DNA of 21,118 nucleotides from Phycisphaerales bacterium (GCA_022839625.1 JALHJL010000062.1:1-21118), one strand, 5' to 3'; positions 1 to 7,761 are shown, counted from the first letter of the stretch. Program-made: numbers and translations. Notes: generated by a model not told the origin, from the sequence alone.

Positions 1-93
1 ATCAAAGTCATCAAACGCATGGCTTACGGCTTCCGCGACGACGCGTACTTCTTCCTCAAAATCCGCGCGGCGTTCCCCGGAATTCGGAGATGA
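1..93 (+). CDS. ISL3-family (IS204/IS1001/IS1096/IS1165 type) transposase, C-terminal end only
   Basis: Reading frame 1 is open from the window edge to a TGA and gives 30 residues, including the stretch IKVIKRMAYGFRD followed by a Tyr-Phe-Phe-Leu-Lys segment. This is the recognisable C-terminal tail of ISL3-family DDE transposases. The gene starts outside the window, so intactness cannot be judged. The stop codon lies only 20 bases before the 3' end of the convergent gene at 114-794, so the right end of the element must fall in or very near that gap. The 3' inverted repeat would be expected around 94-113 but cannot be defined without the left end. The family call rests on motif recognition over a short fragment. 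Confidence 0.75.
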   Translation: MKVIKRMAYGFRDDAYFFLKIRAAFPGIRR

Positions 94-113
94 ACCACAA
101 ATCTGCACATGGC

Positions 114-794
114 TCACCTCCTTGCTCTGCTCCTTCGGAGTACACCCAGCGCCCCCAAGGCGCTGGCTAAGGCCAGGCTCCCGCACTCCGGTGTGACACC
201 AAACCGAAAATAATCCCAGTAGGCCGCACTGCTAGCACGGTACACCCTATCGCCCCAGGCGACCGCGGGCCCCGTCAGCGACTCCCAGAAACTGCCGTTG
301 ATCGCTGGGGCTCCATCGACAGATAGGATGTAGGTCCGCATGTCTGCGGACTGGAATTCGAACGTGTGCGCGATGCCGGGCTCGAAGGACGCACTGACCT
401 CCGGCTCAAACAGACTGTAAATCGCGGATGAACTCAGCACGAACGAGGCCGCCCATTTGTCGTCGGAGTGGATTGCTACACCGGGGTCGTACGGCCCCGT
501 AAGCTCCGATACAAAGACACGCCACTCGCAGACAAACAGCGCTCCAGGGCCCGGATCAATCGCATTGCCTGCCATGAGCGCATAGTCATAAATCCCCGGG
601 CTGGCCATGCCGTCCATGATGAGCCAGCCGTCCTCAATCGACCGCTGGTCGCCGCCGTAACTGGTGTAACGAGTCCAACCCACCTCTTCCGGGAAGTACC
701 CATTGCCGGGCTCGTACTCAATCCAGTACGGGCTGGCCCGCGCGGCCGCCGTAGTCAACAGTAGCCCGAACAAGATGCCGCACGCTCGAAACAT
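114..794 (-). CDS. Exported protein with PEP-CTERM-like sorting tail, tandem-array copy A
   Basis: A 226-residue exported protein of unknown function. The chosen ATG has an AGGAG about 8 bases upstream; an in-frame GTG seven codons earlier is possible but lacks such a site. It begins with a short signal peptide (about residues 1-20, ending ARA) followed by SPYWIEYEPGNG. The body resembles the copy at 1318-2148 throughout: PYWI near the start, an IDPGPG segment, a central FEPG, VAWGD, and a YWDYFRFGV block near the end. A beta-sandwich, LamG-like fold is only a guess. The C-terminus has a PEP-CTERM layout: TPECGSLAL, a hydrophobic stretch, then an Arg-rich end. The signature Pro-Glu-Pro is Pro-Glu-Cys here. 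Such tails are known to direct sorting by exosortase. It is the last member of a minus-strand tandem array and abuts the transposase end. Confidence 0.8.
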   Translation of the reverse strand: MFRACGILFGLLLTTAAARASPYWIEYEPGNGYFPEEVGWTRYTSYGGDQRSIEDGWLIMDGMASPGIYDYALMAGNAIDPGPGALFVCEWRVFVSELTGPYDPGVAIHSDDKWAASFVLSSSAIYSLFEPEVSASFEPGIAHTFEFQSADMRTYILSVDGAPAINGSFWESLTGPAVAWGDRVYRASSAAYWDYFRFGVTPECGSLALASALGALGVLRRSRARR

Positions 795-857
795 CGCAGT
801 TCTCCTTTCCTTCACGGGACTCCGGCCCGGCCACCGCGGCCGGGCGTGGTCCCCGCA

Positions 858-1217
858 TCATGTGCCGGCATAGCGCCTCACTCCGGAGCTGGGCGGGCCA
901 TGGATTCCGGCGCACGCACGCCTCACGTGCGCAGACCGGAAACCACGGCGCTCAGATCCGTCTTCTTCACGTTTCGCGCCCCGTACTCGTGGCCCAGAAT
1001 CTTGAACCGAACCGGCGTTTTCATCGCCGGTGATCAGGTTAATGTCGCCAGGGCCCTGGTACTGTCCGTCCCAATTGCCCCAATTGCGCGACCAGCCGAA
1101 CTCTTCCGGCAGACCCGCCGTCTCACCCTCGCCCTCCCAGGCAATCCAATACGGCTCCGCCCTGCCGATCACGGCCAGGGCGAGTGTCACGAGCAACGCA
1201 GCCACGAGCGATCGCAT
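858..1217 (-). pseudogene. Truncated array copy B: intact 5' end joined to unrelated sequence
   Basis: The start codon has a good AGGAGG site. The first 57 or so residues (signal peptide, PYWIAWEGEGETAGLPEEF, GWSRNWGNW, GQYQGPG) are nearly identical to those of the protein at 1318-2148. After the GPG the similarity ends abruptly and the frame runs through an Arg-rich, non-conserved 62-residue tail to a stop at 858. The break at 1037-1050 carries a 14-base exact match to the dockerin end of copy C (1344-1357), encoding GDIN. This suggests an internal deletion by recombination between repeats. The central domain is missing, so a functional product is unlikely. On the same strand in another frame, 923-1024 encodes a 33-residue peptide starting MKTPVRFKILGHEYG, which I do not recognise and which lacks a clear ribosome site. 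Confidence 0.7.
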
Positions 1218-1250
1218 GACATGCCTCCTGTGAACGTCCGCTGCAACTAG

Positions 1251-1287
1251 CCCCTCTCCCTCCCAGGGAGAGGGCCGGGGTGAGGGT
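1251..1287. repeat. REP-like palindrome, copy 1
   Basis: A 9-base stem CCCTCTCCC / GGGAGAGGG at 1252-1260 and 1266-1274 with a 5-base loop, followed by CCGGGGTGAGGG. It lies between the 3' end of copy C and the start of copy B of the exported-protein array. A near-identical element sits at the same relative place one unit upstream (2182-2217). It may be a transcribed hairpin or simply a repetitive extragenic palindrome carried along by the gene duplication. Confidence 0.75.
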
Positions 1288-1317
1288 CAACCTCGCACCC
1301 CGGATGCAACTACCGCG

Positions 1318-2148
1318 CTACGACGACAGCAACTGCACAAACGGGTTAATGTCGCCAAAGTCGACGCTCCCGTCACCGTTGATATCCGCATTCTCCAGCC
1401 AGCAGCCCGAGTACGTCTGCTGATAGCCTTCGCCGTCCGTCAGCACCTGGACGAACGGATTGATATCGTCGAAGTCGACCGTACCGTCGCAGTTGACGTC
1501 GCCCACCTGCGGTGTTGGCAAGACGCCGAACCGAAAGTAATCCCAGTGGTGCAAGCTGGCCGCGCCCTGCGTCCCATCCCCCCAAGCCACGTACGACTCC
1601 GAGACGCCCTGCCAGAACGTCCCGACGTGTGCCAACTCGCCATCGATGTACAGCTCGTAGTTGAGCATGTCCCACGACAGCATGTAGTAGTCGTGGAACC
1701 CGGACGGGATGGGAATGACGACACCGGGTTCGAAATAACTAATCAGTGCGTTGGCGCTATAGCCGAAGCCCACAATGCGTTCGGCATCGCTCCCGACGGC
1801 AACTGCGGGATCGTCGCTTCCCATGACCTGTGCGACGGCCAGTCGCCACTCCATGACGAACACCTCGCCGGGCCCAGGGTCGATCTGCCCCGGGCGATCC
1901 ATCTCGTAGAAGTCAAAGACTCCCCGATCGTAAAGCGAGTTGAACGTGAGGATGCCGTCCACGAGCGTCGGTGAGGCCCCCGGACCCTGGTACTGCCCGT
2001 TCCAATTGCCCCAATTCCGCGACCAGCCGAACTCTTCCGGCAGACCGGCGGTGTCGCCCTCCCCTTCCCAGGCGATCCAGTAGGGCTCGGAACTCCCGAC
2101 CGCCGCCAGCGCCAGCGTCAGGAGCGCCACAACCAAGCGCAATCGCAT
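1318..2148 (-). CDS. Exported protein with C-terminal dockerin-like Ca-binding repeats, array copy C
   Basis: A 276-residue exported protein. The ATG has a GGAGG about 8 bases upstream. A signal peptide covers about residues 1-20 (ending AAVGSS), followed by EPYWIAWEGEG. The domain at about 22-208 is shared with copy A at 114-794, including IDPGPG, YFEPG, VAWGDG and HWDYFRFGV. Where copy A ends in a PEP-CTERM-like tail, this copy has a dockerin-type module at about 216-276 with two Asp/Asn-rich loops, DVNCDGTVDFDDIN (217-230) and DINGDGSVDFGDIN (255-268), each followed by PFVQ. Such loops bind calcium in dockerin I domains; in planctomycetes similar tails occur on many exported proteins without known cellulosomes. 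The function of the main domain is not known. It is the second gene of the minus-strand array. Confidence 0.8.
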   Translation of the reverse strand: MRLRLVVALLTLALAAVGSSEPYWIAWEGEGDTAGLPEEFGWSRNWGNWNGQYQGPGASPTLVDGILTFNSLYDRGVFDFYEMDRPGQIDPGPGEVFVMEWRLAVAQVMGSDDPAVAVGSDAERIVGFGYSANALISYFEPGVVIPIPSGFHDYYMLSWDMLNYELYIDGELAHVGTFWQGVSESYVAWGDGTQGAASLHHWDYFRFGVLPTPQVGDVNCDGTVDFDDINPFVQVLTDGEGYQQTYSGCWLENADINGDGSVDFGDINPFVQLLSS

Positions 2149-2181
2149 GACACGCCTCCTCCAGACGTCCGCTACAACTGG

Positions 2182-2217
2182 CCCCTCTCCCTTCCGGGGA
2201 GAGGGCCGGAGTGAGGC
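2182..2217. repeat. REP-like palindrome, copy 2
   Basis: A 9-base stem CCCTCTCCC / GGGAGAGGG at 2183-2191 and 2197-2205 with a TTCCG loop, followed by CCGGAGTGAGG. It matches the copy at 1251-1287 and sits in the same relative position, between the remnant at 2249-2390 and the start of copy C. The surrounding 100 bases on both sides are also similar, which shows that gene and spacer were duplicated as one unit. Confidence 0.75.
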
Positions 2218-2248
2218 TCAATCTCACACCCCGGAAAGAACTTCCGCG

Positions 2249-2390
2249 CTACAACGACAGCAGCTCCACAAACCGGTTGATGTCGCCCCAGGCGACCGTG
2301 AGGTCGCCAACCTGCGGCCCCGGCAACGCACCGAAGCGGAAAGAGCGGAAAGAGTAGCAATAGTGCAAGCGCGACGCGCGCGGCACATAG
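2249..2390 (-). pseudogene. 3' remnant of a fourth array copy (D)
   Basis: One minus-strand frame ending in TAG at 2249 reads RFGALPGPQVGDL, then AWGDINRFVELLSL. This lines up with RFGVLPTPQVGDV and the final GDINPFVQLLSS of copy C. Upstream, a YVPRAS stretch resembles the YRASSAAYWDYFRFG part of copy A. Nothing upstream of about 2390 resembles the rest of the family and no start was found. The first dockerin loop and the linker have been lost, so RFG...VGDL joins almost directly to the last GDIN. It reads as a decayed paralog that once headed the array. Confidence 0.6.
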
Positions 2391-2826
2391 GCGCACGTGC
2401 GACGCCCCAGCCCGTCAGGCAACTCATCAGCCTGCTCCTCCTACTCGCCGGCGGGTGTACAGATATGGCCCGCCCGCTGTAAAACAACATAGCATGGAAA
2501 ACCAAGCTCATCAAACTCTTTCTTTGTTGTCGTCCAAGGAAAGGGGTGATCTGCGAGCACACCCAACAGCAGGCCGTTGGCACGTGCGAGGCGCCATCGG
2601 TCGGGGCGCGCGACGCGAGTCCCTTAACCCGATCCGTCTGCGCCGCATGCGGGATGGGGTACCCGAGAAGGCCCGATGGGGCGCCCTCAAGATACGCGAT
2701 GTCGCTCCCCCGCGCATGACTCATGCCAACGCCCGGGTGCCGCATCCCGTGCTATCGGCCCGCGGCCGACAATCGAGGTGGGGGGACCGCGCCAACATCC
2801 AGACTTAGCCCGGCGAGGCAGGCTGC
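2391..2826. other. Gene-free stretch between the array remnant and the amylase-family gene
   Basis: About 435 bases with no supportable gene. Several open frames exist on both strands, but they lack ribosome sites, have Arg/Pro/Ala-skewed composition typical of GC-rich shadows, and match nothing I recognise. An AT-richer patch lies at about 2480-2530. No clear terminator hairpin with a T-run was found downstream of the amylase-family gene. Confidence 0.5.
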
Positions 2827-5340
2827 TCACTTGGGCGTCGCGGCGCGCAGGACCAAGCCGCCGACGGCGGGCACGCGAACGCTCACCTTGTGGTCCGTGG
2901 CGGTGAACCGGCCGTCCGCTCCGAAGACCACGGTCCAATGGTTGGCTGCGCTGCGCGGCAGCGGGACAGCCACCTCTCGATCCTGGTCGGCGGCATTCAG
3001 CACGACCACGAGCTGCTCGTCATTGTTGCGGCGCAGGAACGCCCACACGTCCGCCTCGTCGTCGGTCAGCAGCGTCTGATACGAGCCGGTCCGCAACGCC
3101 GGATGCGCGTTGCGCAGCGCGATGATCTGGCGGTAGTACGCCAGGTGGTCCTTCATCACGAAGTTCTCTTCCGGCTTGTCGTACGGCTCGAGGTCTTCCC
3201 AAAGCATGGGCTTGCGGCAGGTGGGGTCGTCGGCGCCCCACATCCCGGCCTCGTCGCCATAGTAAATCATGGGCGCCCCGACGTAGGTCATTTGCAGCAG
3301 CGCCGTGAGGCGGGCGCGGGCATACGCGGCCGGCGGCGGCTTGCTGTTGTCGTAGTCCGGCCCGTTGTCCTGCACGCGATTGCCGTGGTTGTACGCGCGG
3401 TCCGGGTTGTGGGCCATCGACGCCACGCGATCCGTGTCGTGGCTGTTCATGAGGTTCTGGAGCACGAGCGTGGCCGCCAGCGGGTAGGCCACCCGCAGCT
3501 CGCGCAGGCGCCGGTCGATTTCGCTGACGGTGATCTTCTGCTTGCGGTCGAACACCCACGCGCACGCCGCGCGCGAGAACTCGTAGTTCATGACCGCGTC
3601 GAAGTGCCGGCCGTCGAGCCACGGGTCGGCGCGTTCCCAGATCTCGCCGCTGATGTAGGCGTCCGGGTTGATTGACTTGACCAGGGCGCGCCACTCCACC
3701 CAGAACGGTGCCGGAATCTCGTTGGGCACGTCGAGCCGCCAGCCGTCGATGCCGTCGCTGGGGTCGCCGTTGCCGTCCGGGTCCATCCAGCGCCGCGTGA
3801 CGTCGAAGATGTGCTTCTTGGCCGCCGCGCTGGCCAGCCCATCCGGGCTCTTCTTGAACACCGGCAGCGACTTCACGCCGAACCAGCCCTCGTACTTGAA
3901 CGGTTTCCAGGACGTGACGTGGAACCAGTCGGCGTACGGCGATTCCTGGCCGTGCTTCTTGACGTCCTGGAACGCCGGATGGGCGGTGCCGACGTGGTTG
4001 AATACGCCGTCGATGATGACCCGGAACCCCTGCGCGTGGGCGGCCTTGAGGAATCGGAGGAAGCGCCGGTCAGACTCCGTCCACTTCCAGGTCGTCGGGT
4101 CGGTGATGTCCTCGGTCGCGGCGACGGCGTCATAGTCGCCCTTCGTTCCGAAGTGGTCGTCCACGTGGAGGTAGTTCGTCGCGTTGTACTTGTGGTTGCT
4201 CGTGGCCTTGAAGATCGGATTCAGGTACAGCGCGTTGACCCCGAGTTCCCGCAGGTACGGCAGCTTCTCCTCCAGCCCTGCGATGTCCCCGCCGTAGAAC
4301 CGGTCGAACACGTAATGGTTGTAGAAGGTCTGTCCGTCCTTTCCCTCCCAGGGCGACGGGGTGAACCACTCGCTGGTCCACGGCCGGACGGGCTGGGGGT
4401 CGTTGCTCGGGTCTCCGTTGCGGAATCGGTCGGGGAACACCTGGTACCAGATCGCGTGCTTGGCCCATTCGGGGGTGCGGAAGATCTGGTCCCCCAGGTT
4501 CGCGGCACGATAGGTGGTGGGGTCCGACACGCGGGTTGCTCCGTCAGTCAGCACGAATGTGTATTCCACAGCCGCACGCTCGTCGAGGACCGGAGTGTCA
4601 TCGGGAGCTTCCGGGTCCGCCGGAAAAAGCGGCGCCTCCGCCTCCCAAAGTGCAAATACACTGTCCTGATCGGCCACTTGCAGCTCCGTCGCCAGTCCGG
4701 TTCGCGTTACGAGGGTGACTCGCTCGACATCGCGCGCCAGGGTCCGGTAGCGAACGAGCGCGCGCTCGGACGTGAGCGGCTGAAAGTAAAGCGGTCGCGA
4801 TGGATCATGCTCCAGCGCCAAGCCTTCGATCCGGCCGTCGCCGATCTCGGCGTCAGATTCGGTGAGTCGGGCAATGCGCCCGAGGCGCAGGACCGAATTC
4901 TGGCCGCTGTGCCCGTCGGGGACGCCGTCCGGGTTCCGGGAGTCGCGATGCCACTGGTCGCCGTCCACGACGAACTTGTACAAGTGCACGCCGCCCGGCA
5001 ACTCCACCGTCCCGCTCCAGGCCCCCTCCGGGTTCGGACCGGTCAAGGGCGCCGCGTCGCGACTCCAGCCGTTGAACGTCCCGGCCAGCGTCACCGTTTG
5101 TGCCGCACCTTCGGGGAGGTAGGAGAACGTGCAGCGCCAGCGCCTCTGCGCCACTGCCTCCGCCTGCACCGAGGGCGGCAACGGTCCGGGCGTGTCGTCC
5201 GTTACAGCCGCCAGCACTGGCGCCGGCGGCCATTCCTGAGCGGCCAAGGCCGCGTGTACTGCGCACAGCCCTACCACCAGACTCGCGCTGGCGAGCCCGA
5301 ACACTGTGCGCCCAATCGGCAGCGGATTGATGCGCGTCAT
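2827..5340 (-). CDS. Exported GH13 alpha-amylase-family enzyme (neopullulanase/cyclomaltodextrinase-like)
   Basis: An 837-residue enzyme predicted to cleave alpha-glucans outside the inner membrane. A signal peptide covers about 1-34 (ending ALAAQ). A CBM48/AMPK-type glucan-binding domain spans about 70-153 (LAGTFNGW, HLYKFVVDGDQW). A further beta domain at about 183-280 resembles the N-terminal domain of maltogenic amylases. The GH13 barrel spans about 293-745: region I DGVFNHVG (444-451), nucleophile Asp537 in GWRLDV, acid/base Glu566 in SGEIWE, transition-state Asp635 in NSHDTDR. A C-terminal beta domain covers about 755-837. All three catalytic residues are present. The start is the ATG after which the signal peptide begins; the antisense open frame upstream of it is a shadow. 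It is divergent from the sugar transporter, which suggests joint use. The exact substrate specificity cannot be read. Confidence 0.92.
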   Translation of the reverse strand: MTRINPLPIGRTVFGLASASLVVGLCAVHAALAAQEWPPAPVLAAVTDDTPGPLPPSVQAEAVAQRRWRCTFSYLPEGAAQTVTLAGTFNGWSRDAAPLTGPNPEGAWSGTVELPGGVHLYKFVVDGDQWHRDSRNPDGVPDGHSGQNSVLRLGRIARLTESDAEIGDGRIEGLALEHDPSRPLYFQPLTSERALVRYRTLARDVERVTLVTRTGLATELQVADQDSVFALWEAEAPLFPADPEAPDDTPVLDERAAVEYTFVLTDGATRVSDPTTYRAANLGDQIFRTPEWAKHAIWYQVFPDRFRNGDPSNDPQPVRPWTSEWFTPSPWEGKDGQTFYNHYVFDRFYGGDIAGLEEKLPYLRELGVNALYLNPIFKATSNHKYNATNYLHVDDHFGTKGDYDAVAATEDITDPTTWKWTESDRRFLRFLKAAHAQGFRVIIDGVFNHVGTAHPAFQDVKKHGQESPYADWFHVTSWKPFKYEGWFGVKSLPVFKKSPDGLASAAAKKHIFDVTRRWMDPDGNGDPSDGIDGWRLDVPNEIPAPFWVEWRALVKSINPDAYISGEIWERADPWLDGRHFDAVMNYEFSRAACAWVFDRKQKITVSEIDRRLRELRVAYPLAATLVLQNLMNSHDTDRVASMAHNPDRAYNHGNRVQDNGPDYDNSKPPPAAYARARLTALLQMTYVGAPMIYYGDEAGMWGADDPTCRKPMLWEDLEPYDKPEENFVMKDHLAYYRQIIALRNAHPALRTGSYQTLLTDDEADVWAFLRRNNDEQLVVVLNAADQDREVAVPLPRSAANHWTVVFGADGRFTATDHKVSVRVPAVGGLVLRAATPK

Positions 5341-5347
5341 GCCGCGA

Positions 5348-5353
5348 ATTATA
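5348..5353 (-). promoter_or_regulatory. Candidate -10 box for the amylase-family gene, possibly leaderless
   Basis: A perfect TATAAT on the minus strand ends 7 bases before the ATG at 5340. Transcription would start at or within a base or two of the start codon, implying a leaderless mRNA. No good -35 box lies 16-18 bases upstream. The surrounding 12-mer CCGAGTATAATT recurs on the minus strand at 18555-18566. Confidence 0.45.
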
Positions 5354-5403
5354 CTCGGACCTGCGGCGATGAAGTAGCAACCGAGACCGTGGCGGATAGC
5401 GCG

Positions 5404-7761
5404 ATGCCGTTTGTCGGGCGAGGATTTCGGCTCGCTATGGCGGGCGCTGCCGTCGCCGTTACCGTTTGGGCGTTCGCGTGGGTCGCCACCCGACCGCTGC
5501 GCCGCGCCAGCCTTCAGCCGGGGCAGGTCCAGCTCACCCTCGTGCATTGGGGCGACGACCGCGAGGACAAGATCGTCGCGGCACTCGTGGCGGGCTTCCA
5601 GCAACGACATCCCGACATTCGCGTGCTCCGCATCAATCCTGGCCCTGCGGATGCGGTCGTTACCAAGTTCCAGACGATGGTGGCAGCGGGCGACCCGCCG
5701 GACGTCTTCCAGATCGGGTATGAGAGAGTCGCTGGCTGGGCCGACAAGGGGTTGCTGGCCGAGCTGGATCCGTACCTGGCGCACGACTTGGCGCAAGGCG
5801 AGCCCGCGGCGCTGCGGCTGGACGACTTCTACGCCAACGTCATTGACTGCTTCCGGTTCGACGGCGAGATCACCGGCCGCGGGCCGCTGTACGCGATTGC
5901 CAAGGACTTCACGACCGTCGGGTTCTACTACAACCGCGACCTGTTCCGCCGCGCCGGCCTGCCGGAGCCGCCCAACGACTGGACCTGGGACGACTTTGTG
6001 GCCACGGCGCGGCGCATCGGCGAGCTGCCCGGCTGCTATGGGGCCGAGTTCGTCACCTGGGAAGCCATGCTGCGGATGTACTGCTGGACGGAGGGCGTGG
6101 ACTTCACGGCGGACGGCTTCCGGACGTTCGACTTCACGAACCCCCGCCTGGTGCAGGTACTCGACCGGCTCCGCGGGTGGTTCGAGGAAGGCCGCACACT
6201 GGCCAGCGCGAAAACGCAGATCGAGACCGGCGAGGATCCGTTCCTCACGGGGCGGGTGGGAATGGCGGGCCCGTTCGGCCGCTGGAAAGTGCCGGTCTAC
6301 CGCCTCATCACGGATTTTGACTGGGATTTCGCACCTTTGCCGCGCGGGCGCGACCATCCGCCTGCCAACGGCGTGTTCACCAGCGCCTGGGCGATGTCCA
6401 GCAACACGGAGCACTCCCAGGAAGCCTGGAAGCTGATGCGCTATCTCTGCGGCGAGGAGGGACAGCGGCTGATCGCGGAGACGGGGCTGGCGGTGCCCAG
6501 CATGGTCAGCGTGGCCGAAAGTCCGTCCTTCGCCAACCCAATCCTCAAGCCCGACCGCGACGACGTGTACCTGCAAATGGTGCCCTACGCCCGGCCGATC
6601 GACTGGCCCGCGGACCAGAAATACCTGGACAAGCTGCGCCGGCGGATGGAGGAAATCTTCAAGATCGGCCGGCGCTCGGTGACGGACGTGCTCGCGGACG
6701 TGCAGCGCGAGTGGACCGAGTTCCGGCAGGCCACGGTCCTGGGCACCGACTACCGGCCGATGTCTTGGCGCAGGATCGCTTTGGCGATCACGATTCCGCT
6801 GGCGGGGTTGGTCGCGATCGGCGGTGTGCTGTGGTGGCTGCGCCGGCCGGGACGAATCGAGTTCCGCGAGGAGCTGGCCGGGGTGGGGATGGTCAGTCCG
6901 TGGGTCGTGGGTTTCCTGGCCTTTGTGGCCTTTCCCGTGGTGCTGTCCCTGCTGTTGAGCTTCACGAGTTGGAGCGGGCTGGCGACGCTCGACCACGCCG
7001 ACGCGGTCGGCCTGGACAACTTCCGGCAGTTGCGGCACGACGCGGGATACCTCAATGCGCTGCGGCTGACGGCCTGGTACGCCCTGTTCGCCGTGACGCT
7101 CGGGCAGGTGGTGGCGCTGGCCGCGGCCCTGCTGATGAACGCGGAGGTCCGCGGCATCCATTTCTTTCGCGCCGCGTGGTACCTGCCCAGCGTGCTGGCC
7201 GGCGTCGCGATCGCCATCCTCTGGAAATGGGTGTTCCACCACGAGCACGGTATGCTCAACGCCTTGCTGAATCCGCTGCTGGCGCCCTTCGGCTGGCAGG
7301 CCCCCCGCTGGTTCGAACGCGACGCGAACACGTGGGCCGTGCCGGCGTTCGTGCTGATGAGCTTCTGGAGTATCGGCGGCACGATGATGATCTACCTGGC
7401 GGGGCTCAAGGGTATTTCGCGCGAGCTGTACGAGGCGGCCGCAATTGACGGGGCGACCGTGCTCGGACGTTTTCGACATGTCACGTTGCCGATGCTCAGC
7501 CCGGTGATCTTCTTCAACACGATCATGGCGACGATCGCCTCGTTCCAAGTATTCACGCAGGCGTACGTGATGACAGGCGGCGGGCCGGGCGACGCGACGC
7601 GCTTCTACGTCGTGTACCTCTACAACCGGGCCTTTGACCTGCATGACATGGGGTACGCATCGGCGATGGCCTGGCTGCTGCTGTTGATCGTGCTCGGGCT
7701 GACGCTGCTGATCATGCGCGGCAGCCGGCGGTTTGTGTATTACGAGGCGCTGCGGACGTAA
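5404..7761 (+). CDS. Fused sugar-binding protein and MalF-type ABC permease
   Basis: A 785-residue protein joining two normally separate CUT1-type sugar-transporter subunits. The N-terminus has a basic stretch and a hydrophobic anchor (about 11-29) with no lipobox Cys. A family-1 extracellular solute-binding domain follows (about 42-440: LTLVHWGDDREDKI, GDPPDVFQIG, FYYNRDLFRRAGLPEPP, WTWDDF). Then comes a TM segment (about 458-478) and a MalF-like permease with about six TM helices (about 496-770). The EAA loop EAAAIDGATVLGRF (677-690) for the ATPase contact is intact. The topology is consistent: binding domain outside, the linking helix returning to the cytoplasm before the permease. The start ATG lacks a strong ribosome site; an ATG at 5437 after a GAGG is possible but would trim the basic region. 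It is the first gene of the rightward operon. The missing ATPase is presumably encoded elsewhere. Confidence 0.9.
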   Translation: MPFVGRGFRLAMAGAAVAVTVWAFAWVATRPLRRASLQPGQVQLTLVHWGDDREDKIVAALVAGFQQRHPDIRVLRINPGPADAVVTKFQTMVAAGDPPDVFQIGYERVAGWADKGLLAELDPYLAHDLAQGEPAALRLDDFYANVIDCFRFDGEITGRGPLYAIAKDFTTVGFYYNRDLFRRAGLPEPPNDWTWDDFVATARRIGELPGCYGAEFVTWEAMLRMYCWTEGVDFTADGFRTFDFTNPRLVQVLDRLRGWFEEGRTLASAKTQIETGEDPFLTGRVGMAGPFGRWKVPVYRLITDFDWDFAPLPRGRDHPPANGVFTSAWAMSSNTEHSQEAWKLMRYLCGEEGQRLIAETGLAVPSMVSVAESPSFANPILKPDRDDVYLQMVPYARPIDWPADQKYLDKLRRRMEEIFKIGRRSVTDVLADVQREWTEFRQATVLGTDYRPMSWRRIALAITIPLAGLVAIGGVLWWLRRPGRIEFREELAGVGMVSPWVVGFLAFVAFPVVLSLLLSFTSWSGLATLDHADAVGLDNFRQLRHDAGYLNALRLTAWYALFAVTLGQVVALAAALLMNAEVRGIHFFRAAWYLPSVLAGVAIAILWKWVFHHEHGMLNALLNPLLAPFGWQAPRWFERDANTWAVPAFVLMSFWSIGGTMMIYLAGLKGISRELYEAAAIDGATVLGRFRHVTLPMLSPVIFFNTIMATIASFQVFTQAYVMTGGGPGDATRFYVVYLYNRAFDLHDMGYASAMAWLLLLIVLGLTLLIMRGSRRFVYYEALRT

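Noticed and set aside
2224..2745. 173-codon minus-strand open frame in the gap before the amylase-family gene
   Set aside because: No ribosome site or recognisable domain, and it runs out of frame through the array remnant at 2249-2390.
3811..5403. Plus-strand open frame extending the permease fusion upstream across the amylase-family gene
   Set aside because: It mirrors the well-supported GH13 gene, has Arg/Val-rich shadow composition and no ribosome site.
5341..7644. Minus-strand open frame of 768 codons upstream of, and in frame with, the amylase-family gene
   Set aside because: It is antisense to the binding-protein/permease fusion, His/Arg/Gln-rich with no domain, and lies before an evident signal peptide. 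It is a shadow of a GC-rich gene.
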